From an uncultured Clostridia bacterium (lineage in GTDB: Bacteria; Bacillota; Clostridia; TANB77; CAG-508): DNA of 64,000 nt. Below, piece by piece: positions 1 to 8,124 of the stretch. Every line of letters starts with the position of its first letter. The stretch's first letter is position 1. The translations under genes were made by a program, and so were the position numbers. The notes under the pieces are model-generated. The model did no database searches and was not told where the DNA came from. It worked only from the letters and a program-made list of their open reading frames with translations. The DNA is taken from positions 71,353 through 135,352 of the forward strand of contig CAPOZU010000004.1 of NCBI GenBank assembly GCA_948676835.1, in the 5' to 3' direction.

Positions 1-552
1 TGCATTATTAATCATTAAAGGTAAACATGAAAAAAATATTTGCTCTTCTCTAAAATTGCCTTTTCTTGTCATCATTCCAGATGCTTGAAGAATTCCTTCT
101 ATTTTGTTCAGGTTTCGTTCTAATTCTTTTTCATTTTCTGAAATGATATTTATATATGTATAAAGAAAATATAATTCTTCGTTATTGACCTGCATTTCCT
201 TTCTTATATATTTAGCATCATTATATGTGTAAGCTGCAATATCAATATCTTGCCTATTATTATTTCCTGATTTTAAATCTACACCTACATTTCCTATAAA
301 GTATGTTAAATCTTTAATTGTTTTATATGTATCTTGTTTTTCATAAAAAACAGATATATTCATATTTACATTTGTGTTTATTAGATTTTTAAAAATAATG
401 TCACTGTATTCTCTATAATAATCTATTATTAATATACCACTATAAAATTTGCCATCTATTTCTAAATATTTTGGATTTTTATTGTTTATATAACTAGGAG
501 CCATTTTATCTTTTATATTTAAAATACCTTCATAAAAACTCTCTATATACAT
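1..552 (-). CDS. VirB4/TraE-like conjugation ATPase, N-terminal part (cut by window edge)
   Basis: Only the first 184 codons are visible, read from an ATG at 552 with a good ribosome binding site (AAGGAG, 7 nt upstream). The visible part (MYIESFYEGILNIKDK..., later NLNKIEGILQASGMM and FSCLPLMIN) has the character of the N-terminal domain of VirB4/TraE/TrsE ATPases of type IV secretion systems: alternating strands, an 'ELERNLNKIEGIL' helix and a 'xCLPL' segment that in this family precedes the ATPase core. Walker motifs would lie beyond base 1 and cannot be seen. It follows the preceding gene by 12 nt, so the two form one unit. The family call is an inference from general resemblance. It could also be a domesticated chromosomal HerA/VirB4-type ATPase. 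Confidence 0.55.
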   Translation of the reverse strand, partial: MYIESFYEGILNIKDKMAPSYINNKNPKYLEIDGKFYSGILIIDYYREYSDIIFKNLINTNVNMNISVFYEKQDTYKTIKDLTYFIGNVGVDLKSGNNNRQDIDIAAYTYNDAKYIRKEMQVNNEELYFLYTYINIISENEKELERNLNKIEGILQASGMMTRKGNFREEQIFFSCLPLMINNA

Positions 553-564
553 CACTCCTTTTCT

Positions 565-1137
565 TTAATAATTATCTTTAGAATTAAAAAAACTTAATAG
601 AATCTCTTCTACTTCTTTCTTTGAATTAATATCATAAATAATATTTCCACATCTTGATAAAGAATCTTTTATTTTAAAATAACATTCATTTAAATAATTA
701 ATAGCAATATTTTCTAAAATCTTATCATTTTCCTGTTCTTTAGTTTGATTTTCTACATTATAGCTTGCAACTATATAAAAGCTTTTTGATGATGATTTAT
801 TTTCTTCATTTTTGTTTTTTATAAAATTAATATATTTCTCTATAATTTCTTTTAATTTTTTATTTTCTTCTTTTTGGGAAATTTCCTTTAGATTTGAAAA
901 ATGTTTGGATAAATTTTCTTTTTTACTTTGAATAAGTATTTGAATATTAAAATCACATGTTTTTAAAAATAATTTGTAAGAATTTAAAATTGCATTTTTT
1001 TCTAAGTTAGACTTTAAATCATAATTTATTGGTATTACTTTTATTATTTTTACATAACTATCTTTTCTAATAATGATACCATTTTCTAACATCCTATCAA
1101 AAGGTAACCATTCTTGTGTTGTTTTTTCTTTTTTAAT
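565..1137 (-). CDS. TraC-like N-terminal-domain protein of a type IV secretion locus
   Basis: A soluble protein of about 190 residues. Its opening (QEWLPFDRMLENGIIIRKD, then YVKIIKVIPINYDLKS, a helix, and 'FNIQILIQSKK') resembles the TraC-like domain that precedes VirB4 ATPases in Gram-positive and candidate-phylum conjugation loci. There are no membrane segments. The start is unusual. The only good ribosome binding site (AGAAAGGAG, 1153-1145) is 7 nt upstream of an ATT codon at 1137. The upstream in-frame TTG at 1170 has no Shine-Dalgarno and abuts the hairpin that terminates the LRR gene. The next ATG, at about 1092, also lacks one. I therefore choose the ATT, as in infC-type starts; a longer TTG-started form (to 1170) cannot be excluded. 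It is followed 12 nt later by the VirB4-like gene. Confidence 0.5.
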   Translation of the reverse strand: MKKEKTTQEWLPFDRMLENGIIIRKDSYVKIIKVIPINYDLKSNLEKNAILNSYKLFLKTCDFNIQILIQSKKENLSKHFSNLKEISQKEENKKLKEIIEKYINFIKNKNEENKSSSKSFYIVASYNVENQTKEQENDKILENIAINYLNECYFKIKDSLSRCGNIIYDINSKKEVEEILLSFFNSKDNY

Positions 1138-1165
1138 TTTTATTCTCCTTTCTAAATTTTTGATA

Positions 1166-1200
1166 AACAAAAAGAACGTGAAAATATTTTTTCACGCCCC
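1166..1200 (-). terminator. Terminator of the LRR gene
   Basis: An inverted repeat CGTGAAAA/TTTTCACG (1177-1196) is followed on the minus strand by a T-rich stretch (TTCTTTTTG, 1176-1168). It lies between the LRR gene and the secretion genes and separates their transcription. Confidence 0.7.
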
Positions 1201-1250
1201 TTTAATTGCTAACTATATTACAATATTTATTTTAAAAAGTCAATACATTT

Positions 1251-2510
1251 TTATAATCTTTTATCTTCTTCATCTCTTCCTGATAAATCATTATAATATT
1301 TTTCACTTCTTCTGTATTCATATTCATTTTTATATATAGCATCTTCATTTATTTCTGTTTTGTTTTCATATTTACTTTTATAATTTTTATTTATCTGTCT
1401 ATCTTCTGGTGTGATCCTATTTGCTTTTATTAATTTAATTATTATATAAAATGGAAGTATAAAAAAAGCTATTCTCAATCCTATTGATAAAAGAATTAAC
1501 ACACCAAAAAAAATGAGATTAATCATACTTTCTTTATCCATTTTATCTAAATTTTGAAAAATATATTTAAGTTTTTCAGTATTAATATTAATACCAATAT
1601 TATTATGAGTTTCTCTTCCAATATTTTCTTCGTCGCTTTCATAAGTATTATATACTTTATCCTCACTCTTTTTATATGTTAATAAATCTTCAATATCTTC
1701 ATTTTCATAAAGAAAATCACAATCTTCTATATAATTTTCTTGTATATAAACTTTTCTTAAGTTATTAGCTGTTTCAATATTTTTTATATCATATATTGTT
1801 TTTATATTATTATCATATAAAGATAATGTTTCTATTTGTGAATTTTCTGGTAATATTATTTCTTCTAATGTGCCACTTGTTACACATAAATATTCTAAAT
1901 CCTCATTTTGAGATAAATCTAAGTTTCTTAATTTATTTCCTCCAAAAGATAAATATATTAATTCATTACAATTACTTAAATCTAACTCCTGAATTGTGGC
2001 ATTTTGAGTATTTCCTGCTCCCATCACTAGATACATTAATTTAGGGCAATTTTCTACATTTAGTTCTTCTAAATGTGTATAAGTAAGATTTATACTTTGC
2101 AATTCTATATTATTGGAAAAGTCTACATGTTTTATATTATTTGCATTTACTATTTCAATATTTTTTAATTTTGTATTTTGGGAGATATCTATATCATAAA
2201 TATCAGAATAATATACACTAAAATTTTCCAAATTAATTAACTTTTCTAATCCCTTCAAGTCATATATTTTATTATCTATATCACCACAGAATAAAGTTTT
2301 TACACTTTTTAATTCATCCTCTGTAACAACATAATTAATATTTCTGTCATTTATATTATTGTAATTTGTATTGTTTAAAGTATCTATTATTGATTGATAA
2401 AATAACTCATCTACAAAGTCTTTATTCCCTGGTGTTGCTTCTACTTTTGTTATAAATATTAAAATTAAAAACATTGTTAATAAAAAAATTTTTAAAATTT
2501 TATTTTTCAT
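1251..2510 (-). CDS. Secreted/membrane-anchored leucine-rich-repeat protein
   Basis: A 419-residue protein. Residues 1-25 form a signal peptide (KILKIFLLTMFLILIFITKVEA, cleavage after VEA). Residues about 60-270 carry irregular leucine-rich repeats with the pattern LxxLxLxxN.L (for example LIYLSFGGNKLRNLDLSQN and IETLSLYDNNIKTI). A hydrophobic stretch at about 335-365 (MINLIFFGVLILLSIGLRIAFFILPFYIIIKLI) is one or two membrane spans. The tail is charged and Tyr/Asn-rich, presumably cytoplasmic. The predicted topology is an extracellular LRR domain tethered by a C-terminal span. It has its own terminator. The role is unknown; LRR domains generally bind proteins. Its opposite-strand partner is the structured RNA candidate upstream. 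Confidence 0.75.
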   Translation of the reverse strand: MKNKILKIFLLTMFLILIFITKVEATPGNKDFVDELFYQSIIDTLNNTNYNNINDRNINYVVTEDELKSVKTLFCGDIDNKIYDLKGLEKLINLENFSVYYSDIYDIDISQNTKLKNIEIVNANNIKHVDFSNNIELQSINLTYTHLEELNVENCPKLMYLVMGAGNTQNATIQELDLSNCNELIYLSFGGNKLRNLDLSQNEDLEYLCVTSGTLEEIILPENSQIETLSLYDNNIKTIYDIKNIETANNLRKVYIQENYIEDCDFLYENEDIEDLLTYKKSEDKVYNTYESDEENIGRETHNNIGININTEKLKYIFQNLDKMDKESMINLIFFGVLILLSIGLRIAFFILPFYIIIKLIKANRITPEDRQINKNYKSKYENKTEINEDAIYKNEYEYRRSEKYYNDLSGRDEEDKRL

Positions 2511-2639
2511 TTATTATCCCCTTTTTATAATATTTAAAAATATTATATCTATAATTTAAAAATTTGTAAAAATTTCCTATAGTTTTTCTGTATATATTTT
2601 TTAAAAAAGTCCATAATACTATTATAAAATTTATATTAG

Positions 2640-3083
2640 CCTAACTTAGAGTTCAATTATTGGTGTTTAATTTGTATATATAAAAAAACTCGCGCTTTTT
2701 TATATATAGAATTAAATATTAGTAATTGGAGTTCGAGTGAAGATATAAAATATTGAAATGTACATTTTAGTATTTTATGTTGGAAACAAGGAGTATATTA
2801 TTTGCTATATTAGCTTAAAAATTTATTATATATCTTTAATTATATATATAATAATTAAAATTAGGTTTTTATAGTATATAATATATTTGAAGTCGTGATT
2901 GTTCTTTTATTCGTAAAGGTTTATTTTTAGTCCTACATGGATGAAGATAGATTTTGAGGGTGGATTAACAATCTAGCAACTGATTAATATATGTGCTTCC
3001 TGGCTTTTTTGTATAGTAATATGCAATAGGTCAAAAAAGTATGTATATTGGTTTTAGCTGAAAGTTAATATAAGTTTTATCGA
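2640..3083 (+). ncRNA. Candidate long structured RNA (unidentified)
   Basis: This 600-nt gap between the LRR gene and gyrB has no ORF but is full of long hairpins. Stem 1 pairs 2652-2687 with 2696-2730: about 35 base pairs with one bulged G and a 7-8 nt loop holding CTCGCG. Stem 2 pairs 2742-2759 with 2764-2781 (18 bp, 4-nt loop). Stem 3 pairs 2835-2843 with 2851-2859 and is enclosed by 2825-2833/2874-2882. Stem 4 pairs 3044-3055 with 3061-3072. About 14 of the pairs are G-T when written on the plus strand. These are wobble pairs in a plus-strand RNA but A-C mismatches in a minus-strand RNA, so the transcript should be plus, converging on gyrB. I do not recognise it as RNase P, tmRNA, 6S or SRP RNA. 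The 5' end is uncertain; the 3' end may use the gyrB terminator or the T-run near 3005. Confidence 0.6.
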
Positions 3084-3124
3084 TGATAAAAATCCCTAAG
3101 GAGAATATCCTTAGGGATTTATCA
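3084..3124 (-). terminator. gyrB terminator, possibly bidirectional
   Basis: A perfect inverted repeat ATCCCTAAGGA/TCCTTAGGGAT around a 5-nt loop, followed on the minus strand by TTTTT. It begins right after the gyrB stop codon. It could also stop the convergent RNA. Confidence 0.85.
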
Positions 3125-3126
3125 TT

Positions 3127-5052
3127 TTAAATATCTAAGTTTTTAACATTTTTTGCATTTTCAATTATATAATCTCTTCTTGGTTCTACATCATCTCCCA
3201 TTAAAAGAGAAAATACTTTATCTGCTGAAATTGCATCTTCCATTGTAACTTTTACTAATGTTCTTGTTTCTGGATTCATTGTTGTTTCCCATAATTGATC
3301 TGGATTCATCTCTCCAAGACCTTTATATCTTTGAATTCCAACTTGTTCTCTTGCAATTCCTTTCTCTGCTAGTTCTTTAAATGCTATATCTAAATCTTCT
3401 TCTTTGTAACAATAAATATCTTCCATTCCTTTTTTAGATAATTTAAATAATGGTGGTTGTGCCAAATAAACATTTCCATTTTCTATTAAAGGTCTCATAT
3501 ATCTGAAAAAGAATGTTAATAAAAGTGTTCTAATGTGTGCACCATCAACATCAGCATCTGCCATTATAATTACTTTTCCATATCTTATTTTTGTTACATC
3601 AAATTCATTTCCTATACCAGCACCAATTGCCAATATAACTGGATTTAATTTATCATTTCCATATATTTTATCTGCTCTTGCTTTTTCAACATTAAGCATT
3701 TTTCCCCATAGTGGAAGTATTGCTTGGAATTTTCTATCCCTTCCTTGTTTTGCACTTCCTCCAGCAGAGTCTCCCTCTACTATATAAACTTCGCATTCAT
3801 CAGCATTTTTGCTACTGCAATCTGCTAATTTTCCTGGAAGTGTTGCTGTTTCTAAAGAATTTTTCTTTCTAACTAATTCTCTAGCTTTTCTTGCTGCTTC
3901 TCTTGCTCTTGCTGCACTTATACATTTTTCTAATATTGTTTTTGCAACATTTGGATTTTCTTCTAAGAATGTACCTAAATGTTCATTTACCATTGATTGA
4001 ACAATACCTGCTACTTCGCTATTTCCTAATTTTGTTTTTGTTTGTCCTTCAAATTGAGGTTCTTTTACTTTTACAGATATAATTGCAGTTATACCTTCTC
4101 TTATATCATCACCTTGCAAATTTGAATCTTTTTCTTTTAAAATATTTTTCGCTCTTGAATAATCATTAAATACTTTTGTTAGAGCTCTTTTAAATCCTTC
4201 TAAATGAGTTCCTCCTTCAATTGTATTAATATTATTAACAAATGTATATATGCTTTCTGAATAGCTTGTTGTATATTGAATTGCTATTTCAACAGGAAAT
4301 TCTCCATCTTTTTCGATATAAATTGGTTGGTGAATTGCTTCTTTTCCTTTATTTAAATACTCAACAAAAGAAACTAGTCCTCCTTCGAAACAGAATTTTG
4401 CTGTTTTTGGAACTTCTTGTCTTTGATCTTCAATTTCAATATTTAATCCTTTAGTTAAAAACGCCATTTCTCTAAATCTATTTTCTAAAACATCATATTC
4501 ATATTCTAAAGTTTCAAAAATTTTATCATCAGCTAAAAATCTAACTTTTGTTCCTGTTTTCTTTGAATCTCCGATTCTTTCAAGATGTTTTACTGTTTTT
4601 CCTCTTTCGAAACTCATTTGGAAAATTCCACCATCTCTTTGAATTGTAACTTCAGTCCATTCAGATAAAGCATTTACAACAGAAGATCCTACTCCATGTA
4701 GCCCGCCAGATACTTTATATCCGCTATCTCCACCGAATTTTCCTCCTGCGTGTAATACTGTATATACAGTTTCTGCAGCAGATAATCCTGTTTTTGCATG
4801 TTTATCTACTGGTATTCCTCTACCATCATCTTCTACTGATATTATATTTCCTGGTTCTATTATTATTTTAATGTTTTTACAATATCCAGCTAAAGCTTCA
4901 TCAACTGCATTATCTACTATTTCATATACAAGATGATGTAATCCTCTAACAGAAACACTTCCTATGTACATTCCTGGTCTTTTTCTAACTGCTTCTAATC
5001 CTTCTAAAACTTGTATTTGATCTGCATTATACTCATGTTCGAATTTTTCCAT
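3127..5052 (-). CDS. gyrB: DNA gyrase subunit B
   Basis: 641 residues, the usual length of Gram-positive GyrB. It is the ATPase subunit of the type IIA topoisomerase that introduces negative supercoils. The GHKL ATPase motifs are visible: EAVRKRPGMYIGS near residue 20, EIVDNAVDEALAG (catalytic Glu and Asn) near 45 and DDGRGIPV near 75. The TOPRIM domain begins near residue 420 (YIVEGDSAGGSAKQGRDR), with MADADVDGAHIRTLLL for the metal-binding Asp residues. The C-terminal signature RYKGLGEMNPDQLWETTM is present. It closes the minus-strand dnaA-dnaN-recF-remB-gyrB group; gyrA is not in the window. An ATG start with a GGGAG-type site just upstream supports position 5052. Confidence 0.98.
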   Translation of the reverse strand: MEKFEHEYNADQIQVLEGLEAVRKRPGMYIGSVSVRGLHHLVYEIVDNAVDEALAGYCKNIKIIIEPGNIISVEDDGRGIPVDKHAKTGLSAAETVYTVLHAGGKFGGDSGYKVSGGLHGVGSSVVNALSEWTEVTIQRDGGIFQMSFERGKTVKHLERIGDSKKTGTKVRFLADDKIFETLEYEYDVLENRFREMAFLTKGLNIEIEDQRQEVPKTAKFCFEGGLVSFVEYLNKGKEAIHQPIYIEKDGEFPVEIAIQYTTSYSESIYTFVNNINTIEGGTHLEGFKRALTKVFNDYSRAKNILKEKDSNLQGDDIREGITAIISVKVKEPQFEGQTKTKLGNSEVAGIVQSMVNEHLGTFLEENPNVAKTILEKCISAARAREAARKARELVRKKNSLETATLPGKLADCSSKNADECEVYIVEGDSAGGSAKQGRDRKFQAILPLWGKMLNVEKARADKIYGNDKLNPVILAIGAGIGNEFDVTKIRYGKVIIMADADVDGAHIRTLLLTFFFRYMRPLIENGNVYLAQPPLFKLSKKGMEDIYCYKEEDLDIAFKELAEKGIAREQVGIQRYKGLGEMNPDQLWETTMNPETRTLVKVTMEDAISADKVFSLLMGDDVEPRRDYIIENAKNVKNLDI

Positions 5053-5081
5053 CTTTTCTCCCTCTTTCTTTACCTCGCAAG

Positions 5082-5327
5082 TTATATCAATCTTTTAAAA
5101 ATAGTATTAGCCCCTATTTTTACAATATATCCTTTTTTATTTTTGTTTTTTTCTATTAATATAAATGATTTGCCTTCACCTTCTGATGCATCTATTAGAT
5201 TATTTTCATCTTCAAGATTCTTATACATTGATTTATATTCTTTTGTATTTTTTATATATTGGATATTAAAAATCCCTATTATATCTTCATTATGTATTAA
5301 CTTTTCTTCTCCAACGTATAAATACAT
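5082..5327 (-). CDS. remB: RemB/YaaB-like extracellular matrix regulator family protein
   Basis: An 81-residue protein starting MYLYVGEEKLIHNEDIIGIFNIQ, typical of the RemB/YaaB (DUF370-related) family that sits between recF and gyrB in Bacillus subtilis. The family is a DNA-binding partner of RemA in biofilm matrix control in Bacillus. I chose the inner ATG at 5327 because AGAAAGGA lies about 7 nt upstream; the open frame extends 12 codons further but without a binding site and into the recF end. The location between recF and gyrB supports the assignment more than the sequence does. The C-terminal part (SFILIEKNKNKKGYIVKIGANTIFKRLI) fits the second half of the family. Confidence 0.8.
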   Translation of the reverse strand: MYLYVGEEKLIHNEDIIGIFNIQYIKNTKEYKSMYKNLEDENNLIDASEGEGKSFILIEKNKNKKGYIVKIGANTIFKRLI

Positions 5328-5347
5328 ATATAAATCCTTTCTAAATT

Positions 5348-6419
5348 TTATTTTGGGGTACAAATACCATTTTCAACATAAAATTCTGAAAAATCTGTGT
5401 CTAATTTTATTTTATCAGTACAAGTAATAATTACTTGATTTCCTTTTATATTTTCCAAAAAACTTTTTCTTCTATTTTCATCTAATTCAGACATAAAATC
5501 ATCTAATAATAATATTGGGGTATCATTAATCTCTTCTTTTACAATATCTAATTCACATAATTTAAGAGTCAATGTTGCTGTTCTTTGTTGCCCCTGTGAA
5601 CCAAATATAGAAGCTGGTTTATCATTTATATAAATCATAAAATCATCTCTATGAACCCCCGTCGCTGTAAAGCCTCTATTAATATCAACTTTTCTTGATT
5701 TTTTTAAATTTTCTAAAAATGATTCTTTGTTTTTACTATTAGAAATGTATTTTATTTTTATTTCTTCATTTCCACATTTAGTTATCAAATTGTGGAAAAC
5801 TTCTATTCTTTCCGATATTTTTTCTATATATTTTTTTCTATACTCATAAATATTATAAGAATATTCTGATAATTGTTCATCCCAAATATCTAACATCTGT
5901 GGATTTTTGTTTTCGTATTTTATTTGTCTCAAATAATTATTTCTTTGTTCTAATGTTTTATTATATAAGTTTAGTAGATGTATATAATTTGGTTTTAATG
6001 AACTAATCATCATATCCAAAAATTTTCTTCTTCTTTGTGGTCCATCTTTTATAATTTCAATATCATCTGGTGTAAATATTACTACATTTATTTTTCCTAT
6101 AATTTCGCTTACTTTATTTTGTTTTATATCATTTATAAAAAAGGTTTTTTTATCATTAATATTTGCTCTTATTTTTCCTTCTCTATCAATTTTTTGATAT
6201 AAAACTTCTATATTAGTATTATTCTCACTAAATTTTATTAAATCTTTATCTTTTTTGGCTCTATATGATTTTCCGCAGAGCACACAAAAAAATAGATTCA
6301 ATTATATTTGTTTTTCCTTGAGCATTATTTCCATATATAATATTTATATTTTTATTAAATTCTATTTTTTGCTTTTCATAATTTCTAAAGTTTTCTAATG
6401 TTAATTCTTTAATATACAT
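5348..6419 (-). CDS. recF: DNA replication and repair protein RecF, reading frame broken
   Basis: The gene starts at the ATG at 6419 (MYIKELTLENFRNYEKQKIEF) and carries the Walker A motif (IIYGNNAQGKTNIIE) in the first frame, which then hits a stop at 6263-6261. From about 6301 to 5348 the next frame continues with GKSYRAKKDKDLIKF, the RecF signature GSQGQQRTATLTLKLCELDI and the Walker B region LLLDDFMSELDENRR. Joining both gives about 356 residues, close to normal RecF. One extra base is needed near 6276 (CTGCGG read as CTCGGA gives CALGKSYR, matching the family) or in the T7 run at 6286-6292. RecF loads RecA at gaps through RecOR. This is either an assembly error, a true pseudogene, or possibly rescued by slippage at T7. 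The C-terminal part alone would lack the ATP-binding motif. Confidence 0.9.
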
Positions 6420-6432
6420 TTTCTATTTCCTA

Positions 6433-6639
6433 TTATAATAAAGTCCAAAGCCAACCTAAAAATGATTTTACAAAAATAATAACAAAAATAGCTAAAACAA
6501 CACCTAAAACAATTAATTTTATATTTATCTTTTTCCCTGTCTCTTCAAATATTTTTTCAGATAAATCATCCATTTTTTGTGTTAATCCAAAAAACAAATC
6601 TGTTGCTTTTTCATAAATTTCTTTTAATTTTTCTTCCAT
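6433..6639 (-). CDS. Small single-span membrane protein
   Basis: 68 residues with a clear ribosome binding site (AAAGGAGC upstream of the ATG at 6639). Residues 1-38 are charged and probably helical (KLKEIYEKATDLFFGLTQKMDDLSEKIFEETGKK); residues about 40-65 are a membrane span (KLIVLGVVLAIFVIIFVKSFLGWLWTLL). It occupies the place between dnaN and recF where many Bacillota carry the S4-domain gene yaaA, but it has no RNA-binding features. Function unknown. It is cotranscribed with dnaN and recF judging by spacing. Confidence 0.75.
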   Translation of the reverse strand: MEEKLKEIYEKATDLFFGLTQKMDDLSEKIFEETGKKINIKLIVLGVVLAIFVIIFVKSFLGWLWTLL

Positions 6640-6655
6640 TTTTTAGCTCCTTTGT

Positions 6656-6689
6656 ATTATCCACTTTTTGTTATATTTTTGTGGATAAT
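6656..6689. promoter_or_regulatory. Inverted pair of DnaA boxes / hairpin after dnaN
   Basis: TTATCCACT (6657-6665) and TGTGGATAA (6680-6688) face each other in the short gap after dnaN. They form a 9-bp perfect inverted repeat (ATTATCCAC/GTGGATAAT). It could bind DnaA or act as an RNA hairpin at the end of dnaN. Confidence 0.4.
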
Positions 6690-7804
6690 TAATCTTTCAT
6701 TTTTATTGGTAATATCATATATATATAGTCTCCATCTTCTACAGGTTTTATTATACATGGAGATCTATTTGTTCCAAATTCTATATATACTTCTTCATCA
6801 TCGATTGCTTTTAGTGCATCTAAGAAAAATCTTGGATTGAATCCAACTTCTAAGTCTTTTCCTTCTGTATCAACATATATTTCTTCTTTTGCATCTCCAG
6901 TTTGATTTGCACAAGAAATTGTTACTTTTCCTAATTCTATATTTATTTTTACTGGATATTTCTTTTCTTTTTCTATTGAAGATGCAGAAATTAATAAAAT
7001 TCTTTCAAAACAATTTTGAATATTATTCTTATTTACTTTTACTCTTGTTTCCCAATTTTTTGGAATAGTATTTGTATAATTTAAAAATTCACCATCTAAT
7101 AATCTTGTTACTATTTTACAATTTTCCATCTCAAACAATGCTTGATTTCTTGATATTCCAATTTTTACTGTATCAAAAGAATCTGAAATAATTTTATTTA
7201 CTTCATTTAATGTTTTTCCTGGAATAACACTACTAAAATCATTTCCATTATTTATTAATTCTTTTGTTTTTACTGCCAATCTATAACCATCAACAGCAAC
7301 AACATTTAATTTATTTTCTTTTACTTCAAATAAACATCCTGTAAAAATTGGTCTGTTTTCTTCTTGACTTACAGCAAATATAGTTTTTCTAATCATATTT
7401 TTTAATGTTGTTTGCTCTATTTCTATTGAATTATCTACATTTATTTTAGGTAGTTCTGGAAAATCATCTGGATTCATTGTAGCAAGCTTATATAATGATC
7501 CTTCACATTCTATTTCTAATAGATTGTTTTCATTAATAGTAATTTTTATTTCTGTAGAAGGTAATCTTTTTATAATTTCACTAAACATTACTGCATTTAC
7601 AACAGTGTTTCCTTGTTCTTCTACATTTGCTTCTAATATATATTCTATTCCTATTTCTAAATCATAAGATGTTAGTTTTAGTTCATTATCATTTGTTTGA
7701 AGTAATATTCCTTCTAATATAGGCATTGTTGTTTTTGATGCAACACCATTTATTACGGAAGTAATACCTTTTAAGATTTTTTCTTTTTCACAAATAATTT
7801 TCAT
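6689..7804 (-). CDS. dnaN: DNA polymerase III beta subunit (sliding clamp)
   Basis: 371 residues, normal for DnaN. The protein encircles DNA as a dimer and tethers the replicative polymerase. The three-fold clamp architecture is evident from the repeated beta-strand pattern, with recognisable family segments GVASKTTMPILEGILL, NPDDFPELP, RPIFTGCLFEV (near residue 150), VAVDGYRLAVK and the C-terminal YMILPIKMKD, which is close to the usual 'MPMR' tail. It lies downstream of dnaA in the same direction, with 320 nt between them. The start ATG at 7804 has a GGAG site just upstream. Confidence 0.98.
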   Translation of the reverse strand: MKIICEKEKILKGITSVINGVASKTTMPILEGILLQTNDNELKLTSYDLEIGIEYILEANVEEQGNTVVNAVMFSEIIKRLPSTEIKITINENNLLEIECEGSLYKLATMNPDDFPELPKINVDNSIEIEQTTLKNMIRKTIFAVSQEENRPIFTGCLFEVKENKLNVVAVDGYRLAVKTKELINNGNDFSSVIPGKTLNEVNKIISDSFDTVKIGISRNQALFEMENCKIVTRLLDGEFLNYTNTIPKNWETRVKVNKNNIQNCFERILLISASSIEKEKKYPVKINIELGKVTISCANQTGDAKEEIYVDTEGKDLEVGFNPRFFLDALKAIDDEEVYIEFGTNRSPCIIKPVEDGDYIYMILPIKMKD

Positions 7805-8124
7805 TTTTTATCTCCTTTAAATAAATATAATATAAATAGTAGTATTAGTATTAGGTGTTGTGGATTTGGTGGAAAACTTCTCAAAGTCTTTAATTCCCTA
7901 ATAAAGAGTATGTGTAAAACCATGTGAATTATTTTGGATTTTTTCCACATTATTAAATATCATTTGTGAATTAAGAGTTATTAACACATTTTGTACAAGA
8001 TTTTCACAATATATTGTGGAAATCCTTTTTAGCTTTTCCGTAAGAGTTAAAAGCTCTTCTTTAGTAAAAATATATGTTTGGAAAACACTTTTTTTATTTT
8101 TGTTTGTTTTTCCTTAAATTATAA
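7805..8124. other. dnaA-dnaN intergenic region, probable second part of oriC
   Basis: A 320-nt gap without an ORF. It holds several near-consensus DnaA boxes: TGTGGATTT (7859-7867), TTTTCCACA (7941-7949, fits TTWTNCACA) and TGTGGAAAT (8015-8023). In Bacillus the origin is bipartite, with DnaA boxes both before dnaA and between dnaA and dnaN; this region fits that role. No terminator or promoter is clear enough to call. Confidence 0.5.

Noticed and set aside
2640..3083. Minus-strand leader or riboswitch of the LRR gene
   Set aside because: The G-T pairs in the stems become A-C mismatches on the minus strand, so the structure fits a plus-strand RNA.
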